Of a stretch of DNA of 64,000 bases, positions 7,165 through 15,718 are shown piece after piece (position 1 is the first letter of the stretch; each line of letters starts with the position of its first letter). The notes under the pieces were generated by a model that had not been told where the DNA came from, did no database searches, and was given only the letters and a program-made list of their open reading frames with translations. This DNA is from Trebonia sp963777905 (lineage in GTDB: Bacteria > Actinomycetota > Actinomycetes > Streptosporangiales > Streptosporangiaceae), in NCBI GenBank assembly GCA_963777905.1, contig CAVZSM010000008.1:270368-334367 (forward strand). The letters are read 5' to 3'. Both the position numbers and the translations under genes were made by a program.

Positions 7165-9174
7165 CTAACCCTCAGCGGCGGAGACCGTCAGCTTCGTGCT
7201 GTGGTAGGCGGCGCGGCAGGCCAGGTCGGGGCTGTAGCGGTCGATGATCTGCCGGACGCGGCGGGCGGCCAGCGGGCCGAGCAGGTCGTAGCAGGCGATG
7301 AACAGCTCACGGGCCGCGGCGCGCGGCCAGGCCGGCGGCAGCAGCTCGTCGGGCAGGTCAGGATCCATGGCGGGGAACGCGCGCCACTCGTCCATCACCC
7401 GGGTGCGGGCGACCAGGGCGTCCATCGGGGTGATCTCGCCGGCCTCGGTCTGGTCCCGCAGCAGGCTGGCGAACGCGATGAACTCCTCGTACCGCTTGCT
7501 CAGCCCGGCCAGGTCCCAGGCGCGGGCGGGGATCTCCGACGCCTCACCGCCGGAGGGCACCGCGGAGGCACGGAAGGCGGTCGCGGTGCTGATCCCCAGC
7601 TCCTTCAGCCTCGCCATCACGTCGCTGGCGTGGTCCCGCGGCGCGACCCACATGCCGTCGTACAGCGGCGCGAAGCCGAGCCACCGCAGCGCCTTACGCA
7701 GCTCGTCACGGACCGCCCGGTGGTCCTCGGGGATGGAGAACGCGACCAGCGACCACTGCCCGTCCCACGGCGCGGCGCTGCCCCCGAAGGAGAAGATGCG
7801 CCGCGCGCCGTCGTCGAGCACGTCGGCGGCGCGTGAGCTCAGCCGGACGAACGTCCGCCGCCCGGTCCGCGACGTCACCAGGAGCCCGTTGCGGGTCAGC
7901 CGGGACAGCGCGGCCCGGGCCGCCGAGTCGCTGACGCCGAACTCGGCGAGCAGCGCGACGATCACGGCCGACGGCAGCGGCTCCGTCCGCTGCCACCAGT
8001 AGTCGCCGAGCAGCGTGAGCAGCAGCCGGGGCGGCCGCTGCGCGACCGGGCCCGGCGCCGTCCACGGCTGGGGTACGTCGTCCTCGAAATCGCTGAGGTA
8101 CACGGATGCGCTGGTCACTGGAAGCTCACTGAACGAGGATAACTTCGGGGGTTCGACGCCGAGGAATCGGAAGCAGTTATGCCACAGGATGTCCTGTAGT
8201 TCGGCGTCCGAAAGTCCCATCGAGCGCAGGGTCTTGGCAATCGGCTCCTCCCGGGTCATCGCCGGGAAGTCGGAGCCGACCAGCAGCCGGTCGGTACCGA
8301 GCATGTCGGCGAGGTACCTGATCGCGCGCCGGTCGAAGACCAGCGAGTCGTAGTAGAAGCGGCGGGCCAGCTCGGTCGGGGAGTGCTCGGCGAACCAGGG
8401 CTTGGCCTCGGGACGTTCGGACTCGGGCAGCGGCGGCTCCTCGTTCCAGGTGCGGCCCCAGAACCACTGGGCGCGAGTCAGCACCAGCGGGAGCCCCCCG
8501 GCGGCGTGGCTGAACGAGATCCGCAGGCCCGGGTACTTCTCCGCCACCCCGCCGGTGATGATCGCCGCCGCGCCGAGCGTGGCCTCCGCGCCGACGCCGA
8601 ACGTCGCGACCGCGGCGCCGGGCAGCCGCTCGGACGGCACCGGCATGCCGTGCACGAAGACGGCCGCGCCGATCCGGTCTACCTCGGCCCAGAACCCGTC
8701 GAACTGGGGCTCGTGCAGCGACTTCCCGTTGATGTTGGAGGCGATCTCGACGCCGGCCAGGCCGGTCTTCACAACCTCGGTCAGCTCGGCCGCCGCCATG
8801 TCCGGGTCCTGCAGCGGCACCGTGCCGAGGCCGTAGAACCGGGTGGGGAAGGCGGCGACCAGACCCGCGATGTACTCGTTGGTGACCCGGCACAGCTCCC
8901 GGCCGACTTCGGCGGGGGCCCGGTAGTTCAGCAGCGCGGGGAACGGCGAGAGCACCTCCGCGTCGAGCCCGCTCGCCGCCGACGCCTCCAGGCGCCGCTC
9001 CGCGTCGAACCAGACCGCCTTGGCGGGGAACCGCATCGGGCCGTTGATGAGGAACTTGCCGCCGTCAACGTCCGGGTTCGGCTCGGTCGACGGCCAGCCG
9101 GCCGGGTCGCACCCGGCGGGCGCCGGGCCGAAGTCGGGCGGGAAGATGTGCGCGTGCGAGTCGATGATCGGCAT
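7165..9174 (-). CDS. ACMSD-like amidohydrolase fused to PaaX-type repressor
   Basis: 669 residues with two domains. Residues 1-345 form an amidohydrolase of the ACMSD/Amidohydro_2 family (metal-dependent decarboxylases or hydrolases): DSHAHIF supplies the first two metal His, FVHGMP and FSHAAGG further His, and LLVGSDFPAM the Asp. Residues from about 375 to the end resemble PaaX, the phenylacetyl-CoA-responsive repressor: winged helix PRLLLTLLGDYWW to SRLTRNGLL, a middle domain (WDGQWSLVAFSIPEDHRAVR) and a C-terminal helical part (RAWDLAGLSKRYEEFI). The frame is continuous across the linker, so this is a true fusion in the sequence given. The start has a GGGAG Shine-Dalgarno. It sits 27 bases after the dehydrogenase stop, so they share an operon. 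It may be an enzyme that controls its own divergent locus. Confidence 0.85.
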   Translation of the reverse strand: MPIIDSHAHIFPPDFGPAPAGCDPAGWPSTEPNPDVDGGKFLINGPMRFPAKAVWFDAERRLEASAASGLDAEVLSPFPALLNYRAPAEVGRELCRVTNEYIAGLVAAFPTRFYGLGTVPLQDPDMAAAELTEVVKTGLAGVEIASNINGKSLHEPQFDGFWAEVDRIGAAVFVHGMPVPSERLPGAAVATFGVGAEATLGAAAIITGGVAEKYPGLRISFSHAAGGLPLVLTRAQWFWGRTWNEEPPLPESERPEAKPWFAEHSPTELARRFYYDSLVFDRRAIRYLADMLGTDRLLVGSDFPAMTREEPIAKTLRSMGLSDAELQDILWHNCFRFLGVEPPKLSSFSELPVTSASVYLSDFEDDVPQPWTAPGPVAQRPPRLLLTLLGDYWWQRTEPLPSAVIVALLAEFGVSDSAARAALSRLTRNGLLVTSRTGRRTFVRLSSRAADVLDDGARRIFSFGGSAAPWDGQWSLVAFSIPEDHRAVRDELRKALRWLGFAPLYDGMWVAPRDHASDVMARLKELGISTATAFRASAVPSGGEASEIPARAWDLAGLSKRYEEFIAFASLLRDQTEAGEITPMDALVARTRVMDEWRAFPAMDPDLPDELLPPAWPRAAARELFIACYDLLGPLAARRVRQIIDRYSPDLACRAAYHSTKLTVSAAEG

Positions 9175-9201
9175 GAGATTTCTCCCTGTTACCGGCTGGG
9201 G

Positions 9202-10302
9202 TTATCGGCCGGGCATGACCGCGACGTGGATGCCCTCTTCGCCGGGCACCTCGCCGGCCAGCAGCTGGATCGCGTGCTCGACGTCGTCCAGGCCGTACTT
9301 GTGCGTCTGCATCTTGTGCAGCGGGAACTTGCCGGACTCGATCAGCTTGATCGCGTTCTCGTAGCCGGCCGCGTCGACGGAGAACGCGCCCTTCACGGTC
9401 AGCGCCTTGTTGATGAGCATGTCGGTGACCAGCTCGATCGGCTTGTGGCCCTTCAGTCCCGCCAGCACGATCGTGCCGCCCCAGCGGACCGCCTCGATCG
9501 CGTCCCTGATCGGCTGCTGGGCCATCGGGGTGACGTCGAGCACCACGTCGACGCCGTCGCCGCCGGTCAGCTCGCGGACCCGCTCGACGGTGTTCTCTTC
9601 CTCGACGTTGATTACGGCGTCCGCGCCGAACTCCTTCGCCAGCTCAAGCTTGTTCGCGTCACGGGTCAGGCCGGTGGCGATGATCGTGCCCGCGCCGGCA
9701 TACCGGGAGGCGAGGATGGCGGCGAGGCCGCGCTGGCCGGCGCCCATGACGAGCACGTTCGTGCCGAGGTGCACGCCGCCGTACTCCAGCGCCCAGCGCA
9801 CGCCGGCGCCGAGGGGGTTGTACATGACGGCGATCTCGGCGGGAATGTCGCCGCGCATCGGGTGCACGATCGAGTTCGGGTGCAGGTCGATGTACTCGGC
9901 GTAACCGCCGGTCAGCCGGCCCTGGCGCTCCGGCGGGTTGCCGCCGCCGTGGCTGCCGATCCTGTTGCGGCAGTTCATGTAGTTGCCCGCCAGGCACCGG
10001 GCGCAGGACCGGCAAGGGATCAGGATCTCGACCGCGACGCGGTCGCCGGCCTGCACGCCCCAGCGGGCGGCGGTCTCATCGGTGATCTCCTCGATGATGC
10101 CGAGCGGCTCGTGGCCGGGGATCATCGGCAGCCCGCGGGTGCCCATGGCGCCCTTGTATTGCTCGACGTCACTGCCGCAGATGCCGCAGGCCTCCACCCG
10201 CAGCAGGGCGCCGGTGTCGCCGCCGAGCACCGGGCGGGGGTACTCGCGCATCTCCATCTGCCGGGGGCCGGTCTGCACCACGGCGCGAACCATGTCAGCC
10301 AA
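9202..10302 (-). CDS. Zinc-dependent alcohol dehydrogenase (MDR family)
   Basis: 366 residues. A GroES-like domain carries the catalytic-zinc Cys in ACGICGSDVEQY and the GHEPLG motif, and a structural zinc lobe CRSCARCLAGNYMNC (C-x2-C-x2-C-x7-C). The Rossmann domain begins near residue 175 with VLVMGAGQRGLAA, a GxGxxG-like nucleotide-binding loop. It resembles threonine/sorbitol-type or L-idonate dehydrogenases; the substrate is unknown. It is the first gene of the minus-strand operon, with the amidohydrolase-PaaX fusion next, and is divergent from the NDMA-type dehydrogenase. Confidence 0.88.
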   Translation of the reverse strand: MADMVRAVVQTGPRQMEMREYPRPVLGGDTGALLRVEACGICGSDVEQYKGAMGTRGLPMIPGHEPLGIIEEITDETAARWGVQAGDRVAVEILIPCRSCARCLAGNYMNCRNRIGSHGGGNPPERQGRLTGGYAEYIDLHPNSIVHPMRGDIPAEIAVMYNPLGAGVRWALEYGGVHLGTNVLVMGAGQRGLAAILASRYAGAGTIIATGLTRDANKLELAKEFGADAVINVEEENTVERVRELTGGDGVDVVLDVTPMAQQPIRDAIEAVRWGGTIVLAGLKGHKPIELVTDMLINKALTVKGAFSVDAAGYENAIKLIESGKFPLHKMQTHKYGLDDVEHAIQLLAGEVPGEEGIHVAVMPGR

Positions 10303-10558
10303 GGGACGTACCTTTCTGGCCGCGTTCGGTCTGTCGTTGGGTCTGGCGACAGCGGCGGGCAGGGGATTCCGGCGCTGGTCATAACCGCTTCCCCTGTCCC
10401 GCCGATCACGATATATGACACTTGGCGCGACGAGAAGCGCGTGATATGAAATCTAATGTCACGACAGCCGTGCGGGGCTTCGTCATGAGCACGGACACAA
10501 AATTTCCGGCTGCAAACAGTTACGGTCGCTAACGATCGCTCCCATCCGGAGGCGCCAC
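10303..10558. promoter_or_regulatory. Divergent promoter region with imperfect inverted repeats
   Basis: These 256 bases separate two divergent dehydrogenase genes and are AT-richer than their surroundings. Two related elements lie in the middle: TCACGATATATGACAC (10406-10421), and an imperfect inverted repeat starting CGTGATATG and ending ATGTCACG (10440-10463). PaaX-type repressors bind imperfect palindromes in such regions, so these are candidate operators for the fused PaaX domain encoded on the minus side. A CCGGAGG Shine-Dalgarno precedes the plus-strand gene. Confidence 0.45.
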
Positions 10559-11660
10559 ATGAAGACCAGGGCTGCGGTGCTGCGCAAGGCGGGGACGCCG
10601 TGGGAGATCACCGAGCTCGAGCTGGACCCGCCCAAGGCGAACGAGGTGCTGATCCAGATGGAGGCGGCTGGCCTGTGCCACTCCGACGAGCACATCCGCT
10701 CGCGTGGCATGGCGCGGCTGCCGCTGGTCGGCGGGCATGAGGGCGCTGGCGTTGTGATGGAGACCGGCCCCGGTGTCACCAGGGTGAAGGTGGGCGACCG
10801 GGTCTCTTGCTCCTATATCCCGGTCTGCGGCAAGTGCCGCTATTGCTCCACCGGCAAGCAGAACCTGTGCGACGCCGGCAAGTGGGCCGGCGTCGGCTGC
10901 CTGCAGGACGAGACGTTCCGGTTCCACCAGCAGCGGCGAGGACTTCGGCGGCATGTGCGTGGTCGGCTCGTTCGCCGAGTACTCGGTGCTGTCGGAGTGG
11001 TCCTGCGTGAAGATCGAGGACTATGTCCCCATGGAGCTTGCGGCGCTGGTGAGCTGCGGCGTGACCACCGGGTTCTGCTCGGCGGTGTACGCCGGCGACG
11101 TGCGGGTCGGTGACGTCGTGGTGGTCTTCGGCACCGGCGGCGTCGGCATGAACGCGGTGCAGGGCGCCGCGTGGGCCGGCGCCAAGCACGTGCTCGCCAT
11201 CGACCCGAACGAGTGGAAGCAGCAGCAGGCCCTGCAGTTCGGCGCGACGCACGCGTTCGGCGACCCGGTCAAGGCGAAGGACGTGCTCATCGACCTGACC
11301 CGCGGCCAGCTCGCCGACACGGTGATCTGCACCGTGGGCGAGATGGACAACGACGTGGTCAAGGCCGCCGTGGACATGACGGGCAAGGCGGGCACGATCG
11401 TGATCACCGGCGTCGGGTACTACGAGATGGTGCTGCCCGGCGGCATCCTGATCGGGTATCACAGGAAGATGCAGGGCTCACTGTTCGGCGGCGCCAACCC
11501 GCTGTACGACATCCCGATGATCCTCAGCCTCTGGCACGAGGGCCACATCAAACTCAACGAGCTCATTACCAGGACCTATACCCTCGACGAAATTAATGAG
11601 GGGTATCAGGACCTTATGGATGGCAAGAACATCCGTGGCGTTGTCGTCCACCAGCACTAG
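10559..11660 (+). CDS. NDMA-dependent-type alcohol dehydrogenase, frame broken once
   Basis: Reconstructed as one protein of about 366 residues. The first frame (10559 to about 10927) has the catalytic zinc region AGLCHSDEH, GGHEGAG and a structural lobe CGKCRYCSTGKQNLC. One extra C in CACCAGC at 10927-10928 shifts the frame. The second frame then continues with SSGEDFGGMCVVGSFAEYSV, the Rossmann loop VVFGTGGVGMNAVQGA and the ending EINEGYQDLMDGKNIRGV, typical of NDMA/mycofactocin-dependent dehydrogenases. Everything else is well conserved, so a sequencing indel is the likeliest cause. It is first in the UGSC operon and a paralogue of the gene at 37300-38412. Confidence 0.82.
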
Positions 11661-11702
11661 ATAATGAGCCACGGTAGTTAGGCAAGGAAAGGTCGAAGCC
11701 CC

Positions 11703-12254
11703 ATGCCGAACGCGATCCTCGACCCGACCGGGTCCGTCAACAGCAAGGCCGCCACGGCGGCCGCCCCGCGGGCCCGCCGCCCGGCCAGCCTCAACGGTGC
11801 CCGGGTAGGACTGCTCATCAACACCAAGCAGAACGCGCGTCCCTTCCTCGAGGAGGTCGGCCGGCTGCTGACGGAGAAGTACGACGTCACGCTCACCGAG
11901 CGGACGAAGGTCAACTTCGCGGTCCCCGAGCCGGACGAGGTCATCAAGGAACTCGTGGCCGATAGCGACGTCGTCATCACCGGCGTGGGTGACTGCGGCT
12001 CGTGCAGCGCGGCCGCCGCTGCCGACGGCGTCGTGCTCGAGACGGCCGGCGTGCCGGTGGCCGCGATCATCACCGAGTCGTTCATCCCCACCGCCGACGC
12101 GATGGCCGCGTTGCGCGGCGCGCCCGGCTACAAGTACGCCACGACGGCGCACCCGGTCGCCGTGCTGACCGAAGACAAGGTCAAGGAGCGCGCGGCGCAG
12201 GTGCTCGACAACGTGGTCGCCCTGCTCACCGACTCATCGGGCAAGAATGACTGA
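11703..12254 (+). CDS. UGSC-family protein (Cys form)
   Basis: 183 residues. The core from about residue 35 (RVGLLINTKQNARPFLEEV) to the end has the pattern of the UGSC family, named for a U-G-S-C motif in which U can be selenocysteine. Here the motif is GDCGSCSAAAAADGV (about residues 97-111), so the redox position is an ordinary Cys encoded by TGC. The fold and chemistry of the family are poorly defined; a redox or thiol-transfer role is inferred from the CxxC-like motif. Its end overlaps the start of the next gene by eight bases. Confidence 0.75.
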   Translation: MPNAILDPTGSVNSKAATAAAPRARRPASLNGARVGLLINTKQNARPFLEEVGRLLTEKYDVTLTERTKVNFAVPEPDEVIKELVADSDVVITGVGDCGSCSAAAAADGVVLETAGVPVAAIITESFIPTADAMAALRGAPGYKYATTAHPVAVLTEDKVKERAAQVLDNVVALLTDSSGKND

Positions 12255-13323
12255 CGAGGCGCCTGAGGGTTCCGGGGCTCTGGGGGCGCCGGAGGCGCCC
12301 GACCCCGACGAAGCGCAGCGCGCGATCGAGTACTGCTACGACCAGGGCTGGTCCGACGGCCTGCCGCTGGTCCCGGTGTCCAGGCCGCTGCTCGACCGCT
12401 TCCTGGCCACCACGGACAAGGAGCCGGACGAGATCATCGGCTCCCTTGAGCAGGTCGGCCGGGACGTCGACGTCCGCACCGCCGCGATCAACGCCGCCAT
12501 GGCCGGCTGCAAGCCGGAGTACTTCCCCGTCGTCCTGGCGGCGTTCGACGCGCTGATGCGCGAGCGCGCCGCGCGCGGCGGCGGCTTCCAGTCCACCAGC
12601 GGGCCGGCGCCGCTGATCGTGGTCAACGGCCCCATCAGGAAGGAACTCGGGTTCAACACCGCCGGCGGCGCGTTCGGGCCCGGGTTCCGGCCGAACATGA
12701 CGATCCCGCGCGCGGTCGGCCTCATCGTCCGCAACGCGTTCGGCATCCACCCGCACGTGCTGGAGCAGGCCACCCAGGGCGTGCCCGGCCGGTGGTCGAT
12801 CTGCGTCGCGGAGAACGAGGAAGAATCCCCCTGGGAGCCGTTCGCCGAGAACGGCGGCGCGGGTGGCGGCGTCTCGGCCGTGTCCGCCACGCTCACCCGC
12901 ACCATGGAGTTCGTCGACAACAGGCACACCCCCGACCACGAGGACGTGCTGCGCGACCTCCAGGACACGATCGGCCGGATCGGCTCGCTGATCTTCCCGC
13001 AGACCTCCGTCGCGCTCGTGCTCTGCCCCGAGCACGCGCAGATGTTCGCCGCGGCGGGCATGTCCAAGGCCGACGTGCAAAACTGGCTCATCGAGCGCTC
13101 CGGCCGCACCGGCCGTGAGTTCCGGCTGATGGGCAAGGAGAGCGTCGCGACCAAGACGTTCCACGGCCCGTTCGAGGGCGACGACGCGTTCCACGCGATC
13201 CTGTCCGGCCCCCGGCAGATCCCGGTCATCGTCGCCGGAGCGAAAAACGCCGCCATTTCCATGGTGGTGCGGATTTTCGGTGAATGGTCCGGTACAGCAG
13301 TGCCGGTAGTGGAGAAGAAATGA
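12247..13323 (+). CDS. UGSC-associated conserved protein
   Basis: 358 residues, soluble. It begins with an acidic low-complexity tail, then AIEYCYDQGWSDGLPLVPVS, a signature I recall from proteins encoded beside UGSC genes. Other features are GPIRKELGFNTAGGAFGPG and a Cys at MAGCKPEYFPVV. No catalytic fold is recognised; a relationship to the glycine/betaine reductase type selenoprotein neighbourhood is only a recollection of genomic context. It overlaps genes on both sides, so it is translated with the UGSC protein and probably forms a complex with it. Confidence 0.6.
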   Translation: MTDEAPEGSGALGAPEAPDPDEAQRAIEYCYDQGWSDGLPLVPVSRPLLDRFLATTDKEPDEIIGSLEQVGRDVDVRTAAINAAMAGCKPEYFPVVLAAFDALMRERAARGGGFQSTSGPAPLIVVNGPIRKELGFNTAGGAFGPGFRPNMTIPRAVGLIVRNAFGIHPHVLEQATQGVPGRWSICVAENEEESPWEPFAENGGAGGGVSAVSATLTRTMEFVDNRHTPDHEDVLRDLQDTIGRIGSLIFPQTSVALVLCPEHAQMFAAAGMSKADVQNWLIERSGRTGREFRLMGKESVATKTFHGPFEGDDAFHAILSGPRQIPVIVAGAKNAAISMVVRIFGEWSGTAVPVVEKK

Positions 13324-13574
13324 ATTATTCGGAACGTACCGCTGCTCTCGCCTCGACGCTCGAGGCCGACGGGTATCACCTGGCGATCGAGGAGCTGGAT
13401 TCCCGCCTCGCGGTCACGATCACCGCCGGCCCGGACGCCTGCGAGGACTGCCTGGTGCCCAAGGACCTGATGCGCGGCATCCTGTCCCAGCAGCTCGGCA
13501 TCGACGGCGGCATGATCGACATCGCCTACCCGGTCGACCTGCCGGGCTACTCAGGCTCGGCTGGGGCACATTGA
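13320..13574 (+). CDS. Small CxxC protein of the UGSC operon
   Basis: 84 residues, starting at the ATG that overlaps the previous stop (AATGA). It carries ACEDCLVPKDLMRGILSQQL, a single C-x2-C pair near residue 42 ahead of a short amphipathic helix. Size and position suggest a small redox or persulfide carrier, or an adaptor, for the UGSC pair. No family is recognised. An in-frame start further upstream is possible but would overlap the preceding gene by 40 bases. Confidence 0.6.
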   Translation: MNYSERTAALASTLEADGYHLAIEELDSRLAVTITAGPDACEDCLVPKDLMRGILSQQLGIDGGMIDIAYPVDLPGYSGSAGAH

Positions 13575-14443
13575 CCACGCGGGTCGCGCTGATCACCGGC
13601 TGCGGCAAGCGGGACGGGATGGGGCGTGCCATCGCGAACACGCTCGCCGCGTCCGGCGTCGCCGTGGTGGTCACCGACAAGCAGCCGACCGGGGTGCTGA
13701 ACCGCCGCCAGGAGGTCGTCGGCGGCGCCGATGAGTCCTGGGGCGGGGTCGATTCCCTGGTGGAGGAGATCACCGGCCTCGGCGGCACGGCGATGTCGCA
13801 GCTCGGCGATATCTCGGTGGCCGAGGACGCTCAGCGCATGGTCGATACGGCGGCCGCCTGGCGGGGACGGCTCGACATCCTCGTCAACGTCGCGGGGGCG
13901 CCGCAAGGCCTGGACAGGCAGGACATCGAGGACGTGCCGATCGAGGCGTTCGACCGGCAGATCGCGGTGAACCTGCGGGGCACATTCCTGATGTCGCGGT
14001 TCGCCGTGCCGCACATGCGGGCGCAGCGCTGGGGCCGGATCATCAACATCTCGTCGCAGGCCGGGCAGGTCGCGGCGGCCATGTCCACCGCGTACTCCGC
14101 GTCCAAGGCAGGCATCCTCGGATTCACCAGGGCGCTGTCCGCGGACGTGGCCCCGTGGGGGATCACGGTCAACGCGATCGCTCCCGGCATGGTGGCGACG
14201 TCGCGCGCGATGCTGTCCCTCGACCCGAACGTCAACGTGGACGCGGAGATCAAGCGCCGCGGGTCGAGGCTCGCGGTCGGCCGGTCCGGGTACCCGGAGG
14301 ACATCGCGGCCGCGGTCGCCTACCTCGCCTCGGACGGCGCGGGCTACATGACCGGCCAGACCCTGGTGCTTGACGGCGGCGGGTCCGGGTCTATGTTCGC
14401 GAAGAAGCCGCCGGGGGCGGAGAATCACGCGGGGAGGGGATGA
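13571..14443 (+). CDS. SDR-family oxidoreductase
   Basis: 290 residues from a TTG start whose TTGA overlaps the previous stop. Classical short-chain dehydrogenase: TGCGKRDGMGRA is the TGxxxGxG cofactor loop, NVAGAPQ the NAG-like motif, and SSQAGQVAAAMSTAYSASKA supplies Ser and the Y-x3-K pair. The C-terminus GYMTGQTLVLDGG is typical. An insert of about 15 residues after the second strand (QPTGVLNRRQEVVGG) is unusual. It is translationally coupled to the MetE-core gene downstream. Confidence 0.88.
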   Translation: MTTRVALITGCGKRDGMGRAIANTLAASGVAVVVTDKQPTGVLNRRQEVVGGADESWGGVDSLVEEITGLGGTAMSQLGDISVAEDAQRMVDTAAAWRGRLDILVNVAGAPQGLDRQDIEDVPIEAFDRQIAVNLRGTFLMSRFAVPHMRAQRWGRIINISSQAGQVAAAMSTAYSASKAGILGFTRALSADVAPWGITVNAIAPGMVATSRAMLSLDPNVNVDAEIKRRGSRLAVGRSGYPEDIAAAVAYLASDGAGYMTGQTLVLDGGGSGSMFAKKPPGAENHAGRG

Positions 14444-15567
14444 CCATGGCGCCGAGGACCACGCCGCCGTTCCGTGCCGATCACGTCGGGAGCCTGCTGC
14501 GCCCCGCGGAGCTGCACGCCGCGCGGGCGGACCGGGCGGCCGGGCGCATCACCGCCGAGGAGCTGCGCGCGGTCGAGGACGAGGCCATCAGGGACGCCGT
14601 CGCGCTGCAGCAGCTGGTGGGGCTGAGGTCGGTGACGGACGGGGAGTTCCGGCGCGCGACCTGGCACATGGACTTCATCTACCAGATCGGGGGGATCGAC
14701 CGGGCGCCGGGCATGCTGCTGTCCACCTTCCACAACGAGGAAGGGGACATCACCTTCACGCCGGACGCAATCCAGGTGACGCGGCCGCTGTCGGTGGACA
14801 AGACGATCTTCGGCGAGGACTTCGCGTTCCTCCAGTCGATCGCAGGAGACTCGGTCCCCAAGCTGACCATTCCGGCGCCGTCGATGGTGCACTACCGGTC
14901 GGGCGTCAGGGCGGTCGTCACCGAGGACATCTACCCTGACGTCGAGTCGTTCTGGTCCGACCTGGGCGCCGCCTACAACGCCGAGGTCCAGCGGCTGGCC
15001 GCCCAGGGCTGCCGGTACCTCCAGCTCGACGACACGTCGCTGGCCTACGTGAACGACCCGTCGCAGCGCGAGTACATCGCCGCGCGCGGCGAGGACGCCG
15101 AGCGCATCCATCTCCAGTACATCAGCCTGACCAACGCGGCGGTGGCCGGGCGGCCCGCCGACATGGCGATCACCACGCACCTGTGCCGCGGCAACTTCCA
15201 GTCCTCGTGGGTGGCGTCCGGTGGCTATGACTTCGTGGCCGAGGCGCTGTTCAACGAGCTCGACGTGGACGGCTTCTTCCTCGAATTCGACGATGAGCGG
15301 TCCGGCGGCTTCGAGCCGCTGCGTTTCGTGCCGCCTGGCAAGCAAGTGGTGCTGGGCCTGGTCACCACGAAGCGCCCGGAGCTCGAATCCGCGGACGACC
15401 TCAAGCGCCGCATCGACGAAGCGGCGAAATACGTGCCGCTCGACCAGCTCTGCCTGTCCGGCCAGTGCGGCTTCGCCTCGACGGCGGAGGGCAACGCGCT
15501 GACGCTGGACGACGAGAAGGCGAAGCTCAGCCTCATCGTCGACGTAGCCCAAGACGTCTGGGGCTAA
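14440..15567 (+). CDS. MetE-core (cobalamin-independent methionine synthase-like) enzyme, copy 1
   Basis: 375 residues corresponding to the catalytic C-terminal barrel of MetE only; the N-terminal domain is absent. DHVGSLLRP opens the barrel; the zinc ligands appear as THLCRGN (His, Cys) and LSGQCGFAS (Cys). Full MetE moves a methyl group from methyltetrahydrofolate to homocysteine; short homologues act on other thiols or methyl donors, so the substrate cannot be read from sequence. It is last in the UGSC operon and its stop is 26 bases before a palindromic repeat at 15593-15611 that could end transcription. Confidence 0.82.
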   Translation: MTMAPRTTPPFRADHVGSLLRPAELHAARADRAAGRITAEELRAVEDEAIRDAVALQQLVGLRSVTDGEFRRATWHMDFIYQIGGIDRAPGMLLSTFHNEEGDITFTPDAIQVTRPLSVDKTIFGEDFAFLQSIAGDSVPKLTIPAPSMVHYRSGVRAVVTEDIYPDVESFWSDLGAAYNAEVQRLAAQGCRYLQLDDTSLAYVNDPSQREYIAARGEDAERIHLQYISLTNAAVAGRPADMAITTHLCRGNFQSSWVASGGYDFVAEALFNELDVDGFFLEFDDERSGGFEPLRFVPPGKQVVLGLVTTKRPELESADDLKRRIDEAAKYVPLDQLCLSGQCGFASTAEGNALTLDDEKAKLSLIVDVAQDVWG

Positions 15568-15592
15568 GCAAGGCCACTGCCAACCCGAAGGT

Positions 15593-15703
15593 GGTCGATG
15601 GCCCATCGACCCCATTGACCTTGGCGGTGCACCACTGATAACAGCAAGAAGCGGCTAGACGTCGGTACAACAATTTCATCACGCTGATAACAGCAAGAAG
15701 CGG
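15593..15703. repeat. Palindrome plus two copies of the AACAGCAAGAAGCGG motif
   Basis: GGTCGATGGCCCATCGACC (15593-15611) is a perfect palindrome around one base. The dispersed motif follows at 15635-15654 and again at 15684-15703. The arrangement of palindrome, spacer with GCGGTGC, and motif is the same at 36068-36129. It lies between the convergent ends of the MetE-core and DUF1275 genes, so it may also act as a bidirectional terminator. Confidence 0.65.
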
Positions 15704-15718
15704 GCGCGCCGGGGACGC

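Noticed and set aside
6772..7836. A 354-codon plus-strand frame running from the repeat region into the amidohydrolase-PaaX gene
   Set aside because: It crosses the repeat elements and then lies antisense to the PaaX domain; no family features or ribosome-binding site.
8383..10449. A 688-codon plus-strand open frame opposite the dehydrogenase and amidohydrolase-PaaX genes
   Set aside because: It is the antisense shadow of two clear protein families; its translation is low-complexity Arg/Gly/Ala/His sequence with no motif.
11988..12002. Selenocysteine in the UGSC motif
   Set aside because: The codon at the U position is TGC (Cys), not TGA, so no selenocysteine insertion is needed.
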